Assembly: GCA_963995505.1 (NCBI GenBank)
Contig: OZ023190.1
Span: 8,151,344-8,215,343, forward strand
Length of the DNA: 64,000 bases
Direction: 5' to 3'
Source: Hypericum androsaemum
Lineage: Eukaryota; Streptophyta; Magnoliopsida; Malpighiales; Hypericaceae
The notes under the pieces were generated by a model. That model saw only the letters and a program-made list of their open reading frames with translations, ran no database searches and had not been told where the DNA came from. A program made the position numbers and the translations under genes. Shown here piece after piece: positions 38,903 to 51,519 of the stretch (positions are counted from its first letter, which is position 1; every line of letters begins with the position of its first letter).

Positions 38903-39704
38903 TTGTACTTTTTACTCCGAATCTACTATCTATCCTTTCTATTTATTTCAAAAAACGCACCCACCGTAAGCTCAAAAAATTAAACGCACCCATCGTCTCC
39001 AACAATGCTCCAGTATTTTTGATAGAAGACAGGTGACATGTCATCAAGACCCGTGCACCGGTGATCCACCTAGAATAGTCCGTAACCGGTCACCATCCTT
39101 TACCCTTGAATTGTCTTTTATTGTGCAACTCAATTCCATTATGCACCAAAACAAAAACTAACCAATCTCACAAAGGAAAAATCACCATTGGCGACATTAT
39201 TCACATTTTCTCTGATGACGCGAACCCACGAGGCATCTGGCACCATACCTCGGATATTTGTCATATAGGATAGAGCTTAGATCACATCGATGCCTTTTCT
39301 AATTAAAAGCCAATCAATAAGCAGTCCAAAATAAAAGAAGAAGAAAAATCAGAAGAGAAAAGTAGGGTTTTTAAAAATCGGGATCCGAGTAAACAAATTT
39401 GGCCAAATCATCTGGTCCGACCAGAATTTAGACAGTTTACAAGATTGGTGTCCTTACCACCTTATTTCTTGGTAGGTCCAAGTTGGAATATAAGTGAGAT
39501 ATAATTTGCCAATCAGAATAATAAAATAGTAATTTTAGATATTTCGAATAAAAAAAATTCAAATTCGAATTATCCAAATAGTGACCCTTACGTCCAACTA
39601 CCCAATTCGCGGTAACATCGATTGGACAATGAATAGAACCGTGTATTTTTAAAAAACCTTGGAAAAAAGGCAAGATAGAATTTGCAAAATCCTGATAATA
39701 TTAA
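38903..39704 (+). promoter_or_regulatory. distal upstream region of OASTL-1 (copy 2)
   Basis: The intact unit leading to OASTL-1, matching 34708-35410. It contains 'ccaacaatgctccagtattt', the unoccupied LINE target. Any promoter elements here are now about 1.7 kb further from the gene because of the MULE at 39705-40859. No clear TATA box could be assigned. Confidence 0.6.
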
Positions 39705-40859
39705 GGGAAAAGTCCACATAACTACCCTGTGGTATCCCCGATTCTCACTTGAGTACCCTGTGGTTTAAAAACGATAGAACCGGTCCAACTTATTCCAATT
39801 TTTATCACTTACGTCGACCCAGCCCGGTTCACCCATTTTTTTCAAAACGGCGTCGTCTTGTCGCTTACGTGGACTGCCATGTGTCTTTGATCTGAATTAA
39901 GTTGTTGCTGACGTGACAATAGAAAAATTACCATAGTAATACCTAATTTGGGTATCATTTTTCAATAAAAACCCTAATAAACTAAAAATTAAATGGCTCC
40001 ATCTTCCTCCTAGCTTCGTTCGTCTTCGTCCTCTCCTCTCTCTCCCCTCCTCTCTCTCTCTCTCTCTCCCCTCCTGCGATTCCCATACCCAATCAGCCCT
40101 AACCTCCTCCATCCCTCCACTCCTAAGAGACATCGCAAGGGATGGAGATTCCGAGCCTCAACTCCCAGCAGCGGGTCCAACAAGTCCTTCTTCTCCAACG
40201 GGAACCCGTTCTCTGTCTCTCCTCGCGACCCTTCTTCTCCAACGGGTCCACCGCCAGCGAACCTGACGACCCGATGAACTCATACGGATTGACCTGGTTA
40301 TGAGAATGATACGGGTCAGGCTGCGGTGCCCGCTCATCGGAGCAATTGTTAGAAAAAGCTGGGATTTTAGGGTAACAAGTGATTAAAGATTGAAGCTTTT
40401 TCTGGAAATTTAGCTTTGACCTTGAGTTGGCTGCGCACTTGACGGTAGGGAAGGAGATGAATATCCAAGCATGCCTAATGACATAATAATATAAATTTTA
40501 TGCCGTGTTTAATCAACATCTCTATTGTAGCCTAGTTGGTGAAGATGTCGCCTTCTCACTTGACAAACGTGTGTTCAAATCCCAGGAACGCAATTATTTT
40601 TTGTTGGCAAGTTTTTATTTTTGGTACTAATGTGTAATTTACCTATTGCCATGTCAGCAGCGGCTAATCCGAGTCCCTACCACGTGGCAGTCCACGTAAG
40701 CGACAAGACGACGCCGTTTTGAAAAAAATGAGTGAACCGGGCCGGGTCGACGTAAGTGATAAAAATTGGAATAAGTTGGACCGGTTCTATCGTTTTTAAA
40801 CCACAGGGTACTCAAGTGAGAATCGGGGATACCACAGGGTACTTAAGTGGACTTTTCCC
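39705..40859. mobile_element. Mutator-like MITE/MULE in OASTL-1 promoter, perfect 9-bp duplication
   Basis: 1155 bp. Ends are GGGAAAAGTCCACATAAC and its inverse, with TIRs of about 240 bp (39705-39950 and 40620-40859). The target duplication TAATATTAA is identical at 39696-39704 and 40860-40868. It is the same family as 35772-37272. It ends about 90 bp before the 5' leader donor site of OASTL-1. The interior has a CT-rich tract (40030-40075) and a SINE-like stretch but no supported gene. Confidence 0.9.
40526..40600 (+). mobile_element. possible tRNA-derived SINE head inside MULE
   Basis: The segment has tRNA-like control boxes: 'tagcctagttggtgaag' (box A) and 'gtgttcaaatccca' (box B), 32 bases apart, followed by a T-rich stretch. 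No pairing acceptor stem and no target duplication were found, so a SINE piece is more likely than a tRNA gene. Confidence 0.4.
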
Positions 40860-40868
40860 TAATATTAA

Positions 40869-41399
40869 ATCATCCTTGCCCGCCAGAGGAACCCACCTTC
40901 CCTCGTTTCGTTGCAATATTCATCTCACGAGCAAAGTCTCACTCTTTTTCGTCTTTGGTAAGTGATTCTCCCTCCAGACCTCCAAATCTTTGACTTTCCT
41001 ATAAAAGGTTCCCTTTTTATTTAAGTTTGTAAAGCGTCAGAATTTGCAATATTAGTCTTTTTTTGTGTGATTACCCTGGACAGTGCACCTATCTGCTCGG
41101 TAAATTTCTAGACTTCACCGCCCTATGGATAAGTTCAATTGTGTTCATCGTCTGGGTTTTCTGGTCTACTTGGTCAACTATTTTGTTGTTTGACTTGTTG
41201 GCCAAATGGGTTCTTTTTCTGTTGAAGGAAGTGGCCTTGAGGGGTCCCAAATGGGTTCTTTTTCTGTTGAAGGAAGTGGCCTTGAGGGGTCCAAATGGGT
41301 TCTTAATTATGGACTAGTTTTCTCTTCTTTTTTTTTAATATTTAATATTGTGTCCTAATTTGTGGGTCTTCTTATCTGTGCAGATATATAGAGGTAAGG
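40869..41399 (+). promoter_or_regulatory. OASTL-1 leader with 5'UTR intron
   Basis: The leader exon ends at 40957 before a GTAAGT donor. A 426-bp intron (40958-41383) ends in 'ctgtgcag', and the second leader exon runs to the ATG at 41400. The intron holds a tandem duplication of about 45 bp (41204-41248 and 41249-41292). OASTL-2 (acceptor before 45117) and OASTL-3 (acceptor before 53056) show acceptor sites at the same place. Confidence 0.72.
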
Positions 41400-43934
<2,535 letters not shown>

Positions 43935-44382
43935 GGAGGTCGTAGATGCAGCCGGAGCGGACTTGGGGCTGTTATAATTTTCTGTTTGAGCCTTGGTGGC
44001 TCTGCCTGTATTGCCATTGTGTTGTGAGACGAAGGTCCCCACAAAAGGTTTCAATGACTTCGTCTGTATTGCAATATTTTGTTGGCTTCCTTATAATAAG
44101 ATTTCATTATTCTGGATAATATTCCAAGTATTGAGAATTTTTTTTTGATAATTTTATTCCAAGTTATATTCAATGAGCAATTTGTTTTCTGATTTTTTTA
44201 CAATTATATCTTGGGTCTGAAATATTTGTATCACCCACGAGAAGCATGTGCAAGTGAAACAAAGAAAAGGCAATCCTTGTCAGACTTGGATAAGGGAGGA
44301 TTAAACTACTCTTCCGAGGGAATCAAGGAGCCTGTAGCGTGTCAGCAACGTCAAATTATTATATGATATTTCTGAAAGAAAT

Positions 44383-44417
<35 letters not shown>

Positions 44418-45131
44418 AATAATAATAAAGGATGTCTGAAAGTCACTCTTTAACTATGTTTCATTCTAAATTAATCATTCTCTATGAATGTTGTGTCGGA
44501 CACGAGAGGCTCTTGGAGGAAAAAAAATATTTAATTCTGTATGTACCCACCCAAGAAGGGAAAATATAATTTTTATGGTGCTGTAGTTGGCTGGCACAAA
44601 AGTGCAGGGTCTCAGTGGTCTCTGGTGGGTGGGTGTGCCTTTTGCTCGCTTAATCTGGTCTGGTCTGGTCAGGTCAGGTCAGTCATTTGTTACCTGTTTC
44701 TTTCTGGGTTTCCCATTGCTTTACTCTTGAAACATTTGTTGTGTTGTTGGGTTATTGGAAAGTTTGAAGCTTTTTGCAGCTAGCTCAAGCTTTGATCTGA
44801 TGAACGGGGGACTTCTGTTTTAGTTTCAGCTCCATGTAGTGAGCTTCTTGATGTTCTTTTTGGAGAGTTAGCTCCTCTCCTTAGATGGGATTCCCATAGT
44901 TGTAGTTCTCATCCCAAAGCTGGTTGCTTTATGCAACTTAGCTGATGATGTGTGTATGAGATGAGCTTTTGTTTTCGACGGATAAATTGTTGATTGCCTT
45001 CGCACTTTGCTGCGAGCGATAATGTAGAGTTAATTAGTCGGTTTCTTGTGTTATCTTTTTGTTTGAACAAAGAAATGGTTTCAGCTCACTCTGTCCATTT
45101 TCGTTACCGTCTGCAGATTTGCTGAGAAAGA
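43935..45131. other. spacer between OASTL-1 and OASTL-2, with (TA)n
   Basis: Contains the 3' end of OASTL-1 (AATAAGATTTC near 44096 could be a poly-A signal), a (TA)n microsatellite at about 44394-44414, a 'ggtctggtctggtcaggtcaggtcag' short repeat at about 44657-44682, and then the OASTL-2 promoter and leader. 'tctgcag' before 45117 is a probable leader-intron acceptor. Confidence 0.6.
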
Positions 45132-47190
45132 ATGGAGGAGCCGTGCTTGATCAGAAAAGATGTTACTGAAGTAATCTCTACCCGCGATCATCTATACCCT
45201 CATATTTTCTTTTCCTCTAGTTTTCTGTTGTCTAGCAACATAATGTATCAACTTGTTTGCAGTTGATAGGCAATACCCCCATGGTATACCTCAACAACAT
45301 CTTGGACGGAAGCACAACCCGAATAGCCGCCAAACTTGAAACTATGGAACCTTGTTATAGTGTTAAAGACAGGTATGGAGAACATGGTTTTCTCTGCAAC
45401 TCTCTTTTTATGCGCCGGGGCAATGTTGAGTAGGCTGAAAGCTTGACATGTTTGTCTTTTCAAAATCAACTGACAGGATAGCACTTAGTATGATTAATGA
45501 TGCAGAGGCAAAAGGTCTAATCACTCCAGGAAAGGTTAGTGGCAGTTTTCATTCTAGTCTAGAAACATGGTTAGATCTGCAATAACTGAAAATTTTCAAC
45601 ACGCTTCTTGCTTGACAAATGGAATTGTGCGAAGACCGTTCTCGTAGAGGTCACCAGTGGGAATACCGGAATTGGATTGGCGTGTGTTGCTGCAGCAAAA
45701 GGTTACAAGGTCAAAGCCATCATGCCTGCTGTAAAGCCTATGGAGAGAAGGATTGTGATGAGAGCACTGGGAGCTGAGTTGTACATCACAGATCCTTCCC
45801 TGGGCATAGATGGGATCATGCAAAAAGCTAAGGAGATATTAGAGAATACACCTAACGGTTACATGCTCGACCAGTTTGTAAATCCTGCTAATCCAAAGGT
45901 ATCCAAGATTTCCTATACTAATTGCTTGGTATTTTGGGTAGCGATAAGTCGATCGAGGTTGATCTTTCGTGTATGCAGATTCATTATGAAACTACTGGCC
46001 CCGAGATATGGAAGGACTCAGGAGGCAGAGTGGATGCTCTTGTTGCTGGTATAGGCACTGGCGGTACAGTCACAGGAGCAGGGAGGTTCCTGAGGGAAAA
46101 GAATCCTGATATTAAGGTCTTGTGTCTCTGGCATAACCTTTGGAAAAGGTCTCTTCCCAAATTCTTCAATGATTAAACCTTTATTGGAAATTACTTTCAG
46201 CTTTACGGAGTAGAACCAGCGGAAAGCGCAGTTCTTAATGGAGGAAAACCTGGTAATTCTACGAATCTTTCGTACTTTTGCTCTTCATTCTTGCTCGATC
46301 AGCGGAATTCTGCAAATTTTCCCTCGCAACTTCTGAAATTTCATTGCATCTGCTGAATTTTGGGTCCGAAAGGCAAGCATATGATCTACGGGCTTGGTGC
46401 TGGTTTTGTACCTCCTGTGTTGAATGTTGATATTCTTGATGAAGTTTTCCCAGTAAGTTTCTATGCTTTTCAGGTAGACTCAATAAAAGAAATCTTAATT
46501 CAGAATTTGAACTTGGTATCTGAAAAAACCATTTTTCTGTAGAAATGTCAAGTAATTTATGACGGTGTTTCGTTGACCCTTTTAAGATATCAAGCGAGGA
46601 AGCCATTGAGACCACCAAGCTGCTAGCTCAAAGAGAAGGCTTACTGGTAACATTGAAGTTTTTTTTTCCTGAAACAATCCACTGATGAACTATTATTGCA
46701 TAATCTAATGTTACGCGTTCCCTCGGTGTAATTTTCACAGGTCGGTATATCTTCCGGTGCTGTAACCGCGGCCGCTATGAAGCTGGCAAAGCGACCAGAG
46801 TATGCAGGCAAACTTATTGCAGTAAGTTTTGATCTCATTGCTTTGGGAATGCAATTTCAGATTCTGCCTTCCCTAGATGCTATACGTAGTTACCAAACTA
46901 TATTATCATTAATATAACACGCTCAACAGTTATAGCTGCAAAAGGTGTATGTTGCTATTCGAACAATATCTAAATGGGTTCGCCATTTATAGCGGCACGT
47001 TGAATTTGGACCATCTTTACATTTAACAGTGTTTTGGGGTTGTAGTTTGGCTGAGAATCATTTCCTTATTACCCACTCACACTATATTCTACTCCACCAG
47101 GTAGTATTTTGCAGTGCGGGGGAGCGCTATCTATCAACGAAGCTGTTCGAATCCATCAGGGACGAGGTTGAAAACATGCCATATGTTTAA
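45132..47190 (+). CDS. cysteine synthase-like protein, diverged (OASTL-2)
   Basis: Ten coding exons with sizes matching OASTL-1 except the last: 45132-45170, 45263-45372, 45477-45534, 45635-45898, 45979-46116, 46201-46252, 46373-46452, 46587-46646, 46741-46821 and 47101-47190. They encode 323 residues with no stop or frameshift. PLP lysine K48 (YSVKDR), TSGNTG and GTGGT are kept. Changes are VEVTSGNTG for [19 protein letters not shown] for [20 protein letters not shown] for [10 protein letters not shown], docking loop GGKPGKHM (224 Lys to Met), [13 protein letters not shown] and SSGAV for SSGAA. It is likely still a PLP lyase or synthase of this fold; substrate and partner binding may differ. 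It could instead be a cyanoalanine- or desulfhydrase-like enzyme, which sequence alone does not decide. Confidence 0.9.
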
Positions 47191-47264
47191 ACACACTCAA
47201 CGTGGGGCTTTTTCTTCAATCATACACATTGCTTTCTGATCGCTAGACATAACCTTGTTGTTAT

Positions 47265-47415
47265 ACTCGCAGCGTCTTCTTTCTTTCTTTGGTTGGCTGA
47301 TGTTTTCAATCGAGGAACTTTTTGCCATTTTCGTCTTCCCGAGCTTCGGAAAGCGTTAGGTGCTGTTCGAATCTGTTAAGAAGGAATGGGAGAACATGGA
47401 GCTGGCTATGATTTG
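47265..47415 (+). pseudogene. relic of a fourth OASTL copy (intron 9 end and last exon)
   Basis: Matches the end of OASTL-1 intron 9 ('ggctgatgttttcaatc') and last exon: 'gtcttcccgagcttcgga' then 'gtgctgttcgaatctgtt' ([13 protein letters not shown]). The acceptor and a few codons are deleted and the terminal codons run on. It shows that a further OASTL-1-like copy once lay between OASTL-2 and OASTL-3. Confidence 0.85.
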
Positions 47416-48689
47416 CTGTTGTGAATCATGTCAATTCTCTGATTGTTTTATTGTTTTTTCCTTTTTAAGATTTCTTTACTTTGGATTTAGTGTTAAATTT
47501 ACAGCTTATTATCTATCATGTTTAATGTATACTTGCAGTATAAAACACCAAATCATGTCACAAAATAAGGAAAAGCATTGGACAAGTGATGAACCTTGGG
47601 TTCATATAAAAACCATCATCTCACTAGCTTACTAAAAAAAACTATCTAGCTTCTCCTTGATGGTAGTGCTTTCCCCTCCTTTCTGAATATGCAACTCTTG
47701 AATTTGAAAGATAATTTATAATTTAGCGACTATCTATGTGTTTGATGCTGAAAAAGTAAATGAGAGTATTTATAGGCTAACATTAGCGAAAAAAATATAT
47801 CACGATCAAACATAGTTGACCTTACACTTATTTTGTGAGGATTTAGATTGATCTGACCATGATATGCATCTTCTTATTTGTGTAAGACTACTCCGACTTT
47901 AGCTTGTAAATCCAAAAAATTTGATTATTTAACTATCATTTGGCATGAAAGTTAATTCCAAGCTTTTAAAAAATGTGGTCAAATCGACAGTTTAGTTGGT
48001 CCGACCATCAATCGGATACCTCAACATGCCATTTATAAGCTCAAAGTCACGGAGCGTACAAATCGACCCAAATGCAGTCCAACCAGACGGTTCAAACACT
48101 CGTCTCAGCTGGCCAATATCGATTCGTATGTGATTTAGGGTTCCTCATCCAGGAGGACATATTCTCCTCGTGTGTCTCATATTGCTATTTTCGATATGTA
48201 CATATCAATACATTCTTTTTTTTGGGGTAAAAAAATAAAAAATTTGTGGTACAGATCAACACTTTCTTTCTTAGATTTGATCCGAAGTGGTGCAAATCAA
48301 TGGGAGGGGAATGGGTCCTGACTTGAAAAGTGAGTCAGGACCAACCTGAATGAAAGGAGAGCCATTAGATCAATTTTTTAAATCATGTGCAAGATCTAAT
48401 AGCCAAGATTTATGCGGGAGTATTTTGGTCATTTTATTAAATCTCTTTTCCCTCCCTCCCCCCTCACTCTCTCTCTCTTCCAAACCTAAGAACCAAGAAA
48501 CTGTTACATCTTCCCCTCCGGCGGCGGCATCATCCTCGTCGCCGGCAATCACTCATTGTCGCTGGTGGACCTCGTCGTCGGCGATTGCTCGCCAACGGGT
48601 AAATTCTGGAGCAACCAACCAAACATCCAACAACATGAAACATAATGGAAAAGAACTCTCCAAGCAATAAAATCCACCTAGAAAGAAAC
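47416..48689. other. spacer with GC-rich block, no gene recognised
   Basis: AT-rich DNA to about 48300, then 'gggtcctgacttg...tgagtcaggacc' (48314-48340, a short perfect-arm hairpin). A CT-rich and Gly/Ser-codon-rich block (48430-48600) belongs to the same GC-rich island as the fumarase fragment. Confidence 0.45.
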
Positions 48690-48845
48690 GACGACCGACC
48701 TCGTTAGCGTTCATGTTGCTCTGAGTTCTGCTGCCACTCTGCCACACGACGAGCATGAAATGATCGTTCAACTTCCCCTTGGCCACTTCCTAGGCAGCCT
48801 GCATGATGGCCTTCCTGACGGACGGATCGAGATCGTACTCCATGT
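48690..48845 (-). pseudogene. captured fumarate hydratase exon
   Basis: The minus strand reads MEYDLDPSVRKAIMQAA, a stop where Gln is expected, then [30 protein letters not shown]. This is the conserved fumarase class II segment (usual GSGTQSNMN has Gly to Arg here). After NANE a GTCGGT donor-like site leads into non-coding sequence, so an exon with its intron border was copied. No flanking fumarase exons are seen. It is probably transposon cargo, although TIRs were not found. Confidence 0.8.
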
Positions 48846-48899
48846 TAAACCTACAACAGACTTACAAACTTAACACGCAACCATACCTAATAAATTAGA

Positions 48900-49440
48900 T
48901 CGAGAGAGAGAGAGAGAGAGAGAGTGGAGGGGGGAAGAGAACCTTGGCGGCGCATTTATTTTTGCTTTTACATCGAATGGTATATCTGGTTATGTCAATG
49001 GTATGCCCAATTTATACGAATGGTATGTCCTGTTATGTCAAATGGTATGCCCAGTTATATCGAATAGTATGTCCGGTTATGTCAAATGGTATGTCGAATT
49101 ATATTGAATGGTATGTCTGGTTAAGTCAAATGGTATGTCAATTATATCGAATGATATGTTCGGTTATGTCAAATGGTATGCCAAATTGTATCGAATTGTA
49201 TGTCCGTTTATCTCAAATGGTATGCTTAATCGAATGATATGTTCAGTTATGTCAAATGGTATGCCAATTATATCGAAAAGTAAAAAAATAACAAAAAACT
49301 AAATAATTAATTAAATAATATAGTACAAAAGGTGTACATAGCATACCATTTTTTCATGACACGACATACCGTTTTATTATGATGCGGCATGCCATTTTTT
49401 CATTACTAGGCATACCATTTTTTGACGCGCGTGCCATCTC
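48900..49440. repeat. GA microsatellite and 'aatggtatg' minisatellite
   Basis: (GA)n occupies about 48902-48924. From about 48970 to 49280 about seven units of 40-43 bp follow ('tcgaatggtatgtccggtta' plus 'tgtcaaatggtatgcc'), each made of two related half-units. At 49340-49430 the complement ('gcataccattttttcat') recurs three to four times, giving potential hairpins. Confidence 0.75.
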
Positions 49441-49824
49441 TTTTCCTTTGGTCAGTTTTGCCCCTACTTTTTGAATATATTATGATTTTGCCATGGATCA
49501 ATTTGGGCCTCTCATCTTTTTAGCATCACGGGCTCTCTTGGCACAATTTTAGGCATCTCATTTGACATAAGTTGTTGGGTAAAATAGACACTGTAATGTG
49601 GCTCAAACTTTTGATCCTTACATTATTGTGCAAGCCCTAACCCTTGGGGAGACAAGGCCTAATTAATTAATGTTTGAATGAATTTGACACTTAAATGAAC
49701 TTATATTGACCTATCTAATAATTAAAAATTAAAAAATTCGAAAAGGGTCTGGACCGACCAATCAGACCAATTGACTAGAGAATTGGAAAAAATTTCAGGT
49801 CGACCTCGAGGTCATTTTTTAAAA

Positions 49825-50571
49825 GGATAAAAACTAAAAAATCCCTAAGTTTTAATATAATATATTGATATGTCTTGTTTTTAGTTAATTTATCTCCGAA
49901 TTATGAGAAATCAAATTTATTAGTCCCTAAAATTAATTTTTATTTCAAATAGCACATGAGATTACCAAAATAACCCACACCCACTTTAAAAATTATTATA
50001 AAATATACTTATCTCCACTCACAGTACAAAATACCATACCCTATTAAAAAAAACTAAGTCGACCTCACCCACTCCATCCCCCAATCCATTACACTTTTGG
50101 ATATGTAATAATCCATGATTGAATTAATTGGTTACTTTTGGATAAATTTTGTAATAGTTACTTGAATTGAATGATTAAACAAATTATTTCATGTTGGTTG
50201 ATATGTAACCAGTTTTATTTCCTTGTTAGAGCTGGTGTACAGCTGAGTTATTGAGATAGGGAAAATAGTTCTATTTTTTGGGTTTAAGGTAATCGATTGA
50301 GTTGGATGTGATAAATAGAAAGGACTTACTTATTTTTAATATTTTTTTGTGTGGCTGGTGATTTTTTTATTGTGGGGTGATGTTAGTATGTTTATGGTAA
50401 TTTTGGAGTTTTAAAATGATGGAGGGGTATTTTGATATTCAAGCTGTCATTTGATATAAAAATTGACTTTAGGAACTACCTGATTCGATTTCTCAAAACT
50501 CAGGAACTAATTAAATAAAGGTTGGATTGCCTAGTACAATATATCACCTTACGAACTTCTTAACTTTTCCC
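49825..50571. mobile_element. Mutator-like non-autonomous TIR element, 0.75 kb
   Basis: Diverged inverted repeats of about 150 bp: 49825-49980 ('gagaaatcaaattta', 'gtccctaaaattaattttta') against 50410-50571. The direct flank TTTTTAAAA is at 49816-49824 and about 50573-50581, consistent with a 9-bp duplication. The interior is AT-rich and non-coding. Confidence 0.65.
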
Positions 50572-50581
50572 TTTTTTAAAA

Positions 50582-51510
50582 CATTGGTTTATTCAATATC
50601 AGAAAATGTGCCTTTTTAATTAGGACGAGCAAAGTTTTGTTACATCACATAACAAGGAACTCTTATACATTACACTTTATATTCAATTCACAGTTTATAA
50701 CCTATGATTTTAGGGTATATTGACTTTGACTGATTTTAGAGTAAAATATGGATATGAATACGTGTTTAGAAGTATAGATTCGTACCCTACCCTATCTTAC
50801 CTAGTTAGACCTCATGTACTATGTATTATTGAGTGAGTGTTGCCTAGGAAGATACTTTTAGCACATGCAGTAGGACCACATTTCCATATAAGGACTTTTT
50901 CCCCCTTAATTGCTCCAGTAAAGTAACCTTATATCAGTGACTTGCCTTCGAATTCTCAGTGCAAGATACTGACAGCCGCCGCCTGTTTTGAACTTAAAAA
51001 ATACAAGAAACTTTGAAATCTACTTATACAGAAATATAAAAAAAATTGACCAAGCATTTGCAGAAATATAATTCAGTATGAACCTTTAAAAAAACCAAAT
51101 GGTCAGTATTCAATATAAAAAAGACAAGACATCCCATTTTTTAAATAAAATCTCTGGTATTTTAACACCATTGAATATTATTTAAGAGTCGATTCCTATT
51201 TTTTATATTTATAAAATTTAAACTAAGAATCGTTAAATAAATTCAAATCTTTTATTATTTTCACATACTAACAATTGTTAAAGGATAACATTTCAAGAAT
51301 TTACAAAGTGGAGCAAACAGCTAAGCCATGCTGTCTGGTGTTTATATATATTATTTTGGTTGATTATCTCGTGGAGAAGCAACAGTATGTAACAAGCCAA
51401 GATAAGATAACATAGTCCTTAAAAAAAAGAAAAGGTAACATAAAAAAATAAATAGAATATTGGTTTCTAGAACGTAATTGAAATTTGGCTGGATTTACAT
51501 GGATTTGACA
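50582..51510. other. AT-rich spacer, nothing recognised
   Basis: No ORF above background and no repeat structure that I could support. Confidence 0.4.
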
Positions 51511-51519
51511 TTCTTTATT

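Noticed and set aside
48314..48340. Rho-independent-style terminator hairpin (gggtcctgactt...tgagtcaggacc)
   Set aside because: Bacterial terminator logic does not apply in plant nuclear DNA; more likely a transposon end or chance palindrome.
48970..49280. CRISPR-like array
   Set aside because: Repeats and spacers are both related half-units of one minisatellite, and the window is plant nuclear DNA.
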